35,563 bases of DNA, from contig NW_003108094.1 in the NCBI RefSeq assembly GCF_000003605.2, positions 15,838 through 51,400 of the forward strand, in the 5' to 3' direction. Position numbers and translations under genes: made by a program. The notes below the pieces were generated by a model. It searched no databases and had not been told where the DNA came from. It saw only the letters and a list, made by a program, of their open reading frames with translations. Within the stretch, counting starts at the first letter, position 1. Each line of letters starts with the position of its first letter. The stretch comes from Saccoglossus kowalevskii. Taxonomy: Eukaryota; Hemichordata; Enteropneusta; Harrimaniidae. Shown here piece by piece: positions 32,861 to 35,563 of this stretch.

Positions 32861-34154
32861 TTGTGCATTGTAATGTGAATGTATTTGGTGCTGCTGGTGC
32901 TATTCAGTCTGGATTGAATAGGAAATTGTGCACTTTCTGATTGTAGGGAAAGTTTGTGTTGGCAATGTATTCCAATGTTAAAATTTTCAGTGATCTGGGT
33001 CTAGAATACCAGTGTCCTCGAGAAATTGGCCATTACTGTAACTAGCAAAAAACGTGGGCTACAGAATAAAATTCCCATAGAGGAAAAAAAGTCTCGTCTC
33101 CTGGCAGTTCTGAAAATACAGCATTTTCAGTCGGCTGTTCGTGTCACTGCCCCCCCCATTTTAAAGGGCACAGTCGCGCGCATGAGAAATTAATCTACAT
33201 ATTTTTCTGTAACCGAGTGGGTACAAATTTTGATCTCTGTGCAATGTGTACAAAGTATTGAATTAATGTAATGCTTTTTAGAGTCGTGCCCCCCCCCCCC
33301 CCTTCCTTAGACAATCTTGACCTTGGGCATTATCAGCTTATGGTCGCCTCCCAAGATGGTTTTTATCTCCAAAAACATTCTTGCTCCAATAATCAATGAA
33401 ATTAAAAGGCAGAGTAGTATTTTCGCTTTTAATGTATTGAGCCATAAATTGCCTTGTGGAGTCTAATGTACATACTGTGTGTGATGAGATGCTGAATTGT
33501 TAGCGACAGTAATGACCATGCCTACTTTTGCGAAACCAAGCCCAAATTGTAACTGTTATTTTTAGCTGAATGCATGGAATATGGAAACTTCAAGTCGCGC
33601 ACAAGTTTTTTTTTTTGTTTATTTCATTTAATTCTAAGTTCAGTTAACTGAAAATAAAAACTTGAGTTACTGAATTTGAATGTTAGACAAAACAAAAATC
33701 TAAGTCCGGTAACCATTGATTAAATTTTGAGTTGCCTAATGTTGACTTGCAGAAAAATATACATTACCTGTAAAGTTCTGTTAATTGAACATAGTTGCAA
33801 TTTGTGCGTGGTTTCAGAAATATGGCTGTGGTAATTTTTGTAACTCGATGTTTTTGGTCCTCTGTTGGTAACTCGAAACAATTCAGCATCTTGCTGAAAA
33901 TATTTGGACACTTGGAAAATTATATAAACTTAGTAGCGTGTTATGTGAAATTTTAGCTCGAGCCTTTTGTGAAAAGCTTGGTTAGAACATGGAGGTAAAA
34001 GACTAGAGTTGCAACTGGTTAACTGTTTAAGCCTTTGTGTCTAGTCAAGTTAATCTTCAGATGGAGGTACTTCCATGGTTAGAATTAAGTAGGTTTGGCT
34101 ATTCAAATTTTGGATGCTGATGACTGTCAGTTTTATGATGGTGTGTGTGTGTGT
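32861..34154 (+). other. intergenic with C-rich tracts, no gene seen
   Basis: It holds an inverted pair, GGGCACAGTCGCG (33167-33179) versus AGTCGTGCCC near 33282-33291, the latter in a poly-C tract of about 15 C. This may be a degenerate small transposon. A short (GT)n run lies at 34140-34154. Confidence 0.4.
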
Positions 34155-34231
34155 AAATAAAACCCACTGAATATGCCTGAAATGGTAAATCAGCGAAATT
34201 TAAACCCAGTGAAAATTAGTCATTTTACAGT
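34155..34231 (+). mobile_element. MITE right-end copy, near-identical to 5281-5356
   Basis: About 70 bp from AAAACCCACTGAATATGCC to CATTTTACAGT match the right end of the SRRM1 3'UTR element with one difference visible. The left part is replaced by a (GT)n run. Confidence 0.7.
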
Positions 34232-34803
34232 TCCTCCCAATAAGAAAAGGTAAAACATGACATACTGGAGTGCTACAGATCGTCTAAAATTGATTCTCAT
34301 GTGCGAATCAATGTGTGTGAGTTTTTGCAGTTACCCTGTCTGTGTGTGTTTATGTTTGGTCGAATATTAAAACTTGCACATGTCTAATTTGCATAATAAA
34401 TTTCAGGTTTCCACCAATATCTCGAGTACTTTGTACATACATGCCATGTGGCATTACACAAAGACTGCGAAATGGAATGAGAGTTTATGGTTACGTCGTC
34501 TCTAATATTTTGTAGAATAGAAAATGTTAGCAATATTCCAATTTTGTAGTCAACAATTAGGAAATCTACAAAATGATACAAATCTGCTGAAATTGCTTCA
34601 ATATTTATTAAATTTTGTGAATATGAATTGGCTAAGTTTGCATATTAATCATTTTGAAGAAATAATGCCTGATTCGGGCAACTGAGGTAGCATATGAGCT
34701 TGTGTTTTTTTACTCTTGTGTACGAAGCTTAAAAAAGAGTCTTTGCGTTAGTCTGTGTGTGTTGTTGAACTGATATCTCAAGAACCAATTATTGGATTTT
34801 GAG

Positions 34804-34990
34804 GAAACTTGGTACATAGATGCTCTGGGATAATGCACAGACTTGATTAGTTTTTGGTTGAAATCCATGTGTAATAATCACCTAATTTGCATATTAATTA
34901 GCCAATTATAAGCATTTTCACTTGTTTCTCATGTACATAGGAAACTTGGTACATGGATGCTCTGGGATAATGCACAAATTTATACAAAAC
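34804..34990 (+). repeat. dispersed AT-rich repeat, two units
   Basis: GAAACTTGGTACAT.GATGC followed by TCTGGGATAATGCACA occurs at 34804 and again at 34941 (137-bp spacing). A diverged copy begins at 520 near the left edge. The inter-unit text (CTAATTTGCATATTAATTAG) is also shared. Confidence 0.7.
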
Positions 34991-35145
34991 AACATCGAAT
35001 TTTCAAGAGAAGTACATACTGTATTATAAGTCACACGTTTACCTGCAAATACTTTAGTGTTACCGTGTATATCAAATGAATACTTTAAGATTTATCTAAG
35101 TTGTTTTATAACAACAACTAAAACAAGGAAATGAAATGACGAATG

Positions 35146-35290
35146 AAGATGGCGCATTCCAACAAAAATACCGCGCATATAAAGGGGTATAGTTGCCATT
35201 TCTTTGTGTTGTGATGTTCTTAACGATATTTGTTATTACCGGTATACACAGGAACATGAGCAGCTCGCCAGGGGCCCGAAGATACTGGAG
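35146..35290 (+). promoter_or_regulatory. candidate promoter and first exon of a further gene
   Basis: A YY1-like AAGATGGCGC (35146-35155) and a TATAAAG (35178-35184) precede an ATG at 35256 encoding MSSSPGARRYWR, with a donor-like GGAG|GTGACT at 35290/35291. It lies in a short CpG-containing patch within CpG-poor sequence. No partner exon is in the window and the peptide is not recognised, so this is tentative. Confidence 0.25.
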
Positions 35291-35563
35291 GTGACTCTAG
35301 AGTCCTTGATTTTCACATCTGTAAACTCACTCATTTATCTCAATGCTCAGCATTCGACGAACTAATGTACTAACGCTCAAACTGTTGTTAACAAGTCTGA
35401 AGTTAATAGTGGGTCATCACTAACTTCAATAATCATTTATTTGAATTTAGTGTATTTCATTTAGTGTATTTGCTTACCAGTGTTCATTTCAAATGTTTAG
35501 GACTCAATAGTGTATTCTACCCATTTGTTTGCGTGTAAAATAGAAATGCAAAAAGTTTGCATG
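35291..35563 (+). other. window edge, nothing recognised
   Basis: AT-rich. It could be the start of an intron if the candidate exon is real. Confidence 0.3.

Overview
This is a window of animal nuclear DNA, AT-rich, with introns, long non-coding stretches and many transposon remnants. Nothing in it looks bacterial or viral. Two genes are recognisable by protein sequence and are most like vertebrate orthologues. With tRNA-derived SINE and LINE debris and patchy CpG content, this suggests an invertebrate, plausibly a non-vertebrate deuterostome (hemichordate, echinoderm or cephalochordate). The species cannot be fixed from the sequence alone.

All three genes lie on the + strand. (1) 885-5079: the 3' half of SRRM1 (SRm160, a nuclear-matrix splicing coactivator), five exons; the PWI-domain exons must lie to the left of the window. 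A 3'UTR of uncertain length follows. (2) 11359-17131: a two-exon gene for a 1047-residue, probable type II membrane protein. It has a short proline-rich basic cytosolic tail, one membrane segment, and about 980 residues of lumenal/extracellular coiled coil with 14 N-glycosylation sequons. I do not recognise its family. (3) about 22600-30245: a full-length HNRNPR/SYNCRIP (hnRNP R/Q) orthologue, nine coding exons and 660 residues, with NURR-type acidic domain, three RRMs, RGG/YG-rich tail and NLS. One of its introns is of the GC-AG class. A possible distal alternative last exon with a polyA-signal cluster lies at 32390-32846. The right edge (35146-35290) may hold the first exon of a fourth gene.

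The spaces between genes and the introns are rich in small mobile elements: a MITE family with TACTGTAAA ends (5147-5358, copies near 30478 and 34155, and a relative at 3773-3918), foldbacks at 1125-1281 and 8754-8880, a 544-bp element with perfect 30-bp TIRs and a 7-bp target duplication inside an hnRNP R intron, a tRNA-derived SINE (18520-18690, truncated copy at 7890-7975), a LINE 3' end with microsatellite tail (18700-19197), and a 1.7-kb unit bounded by 57-bp inverted repeats (19276-20967).

SRRM1 and hnRNP R both act in pre-mRNA processing. Their human orthologues both map to 1p36.1, so the linkage may be ancient. I see no evidence of an operon or of a defence or other novel system. The most novel item is the orphan coiled-coil membrane protein; the most unusual gene-structure features are the GC-AG intron and the possible RGG-less hnRNP R isoform.
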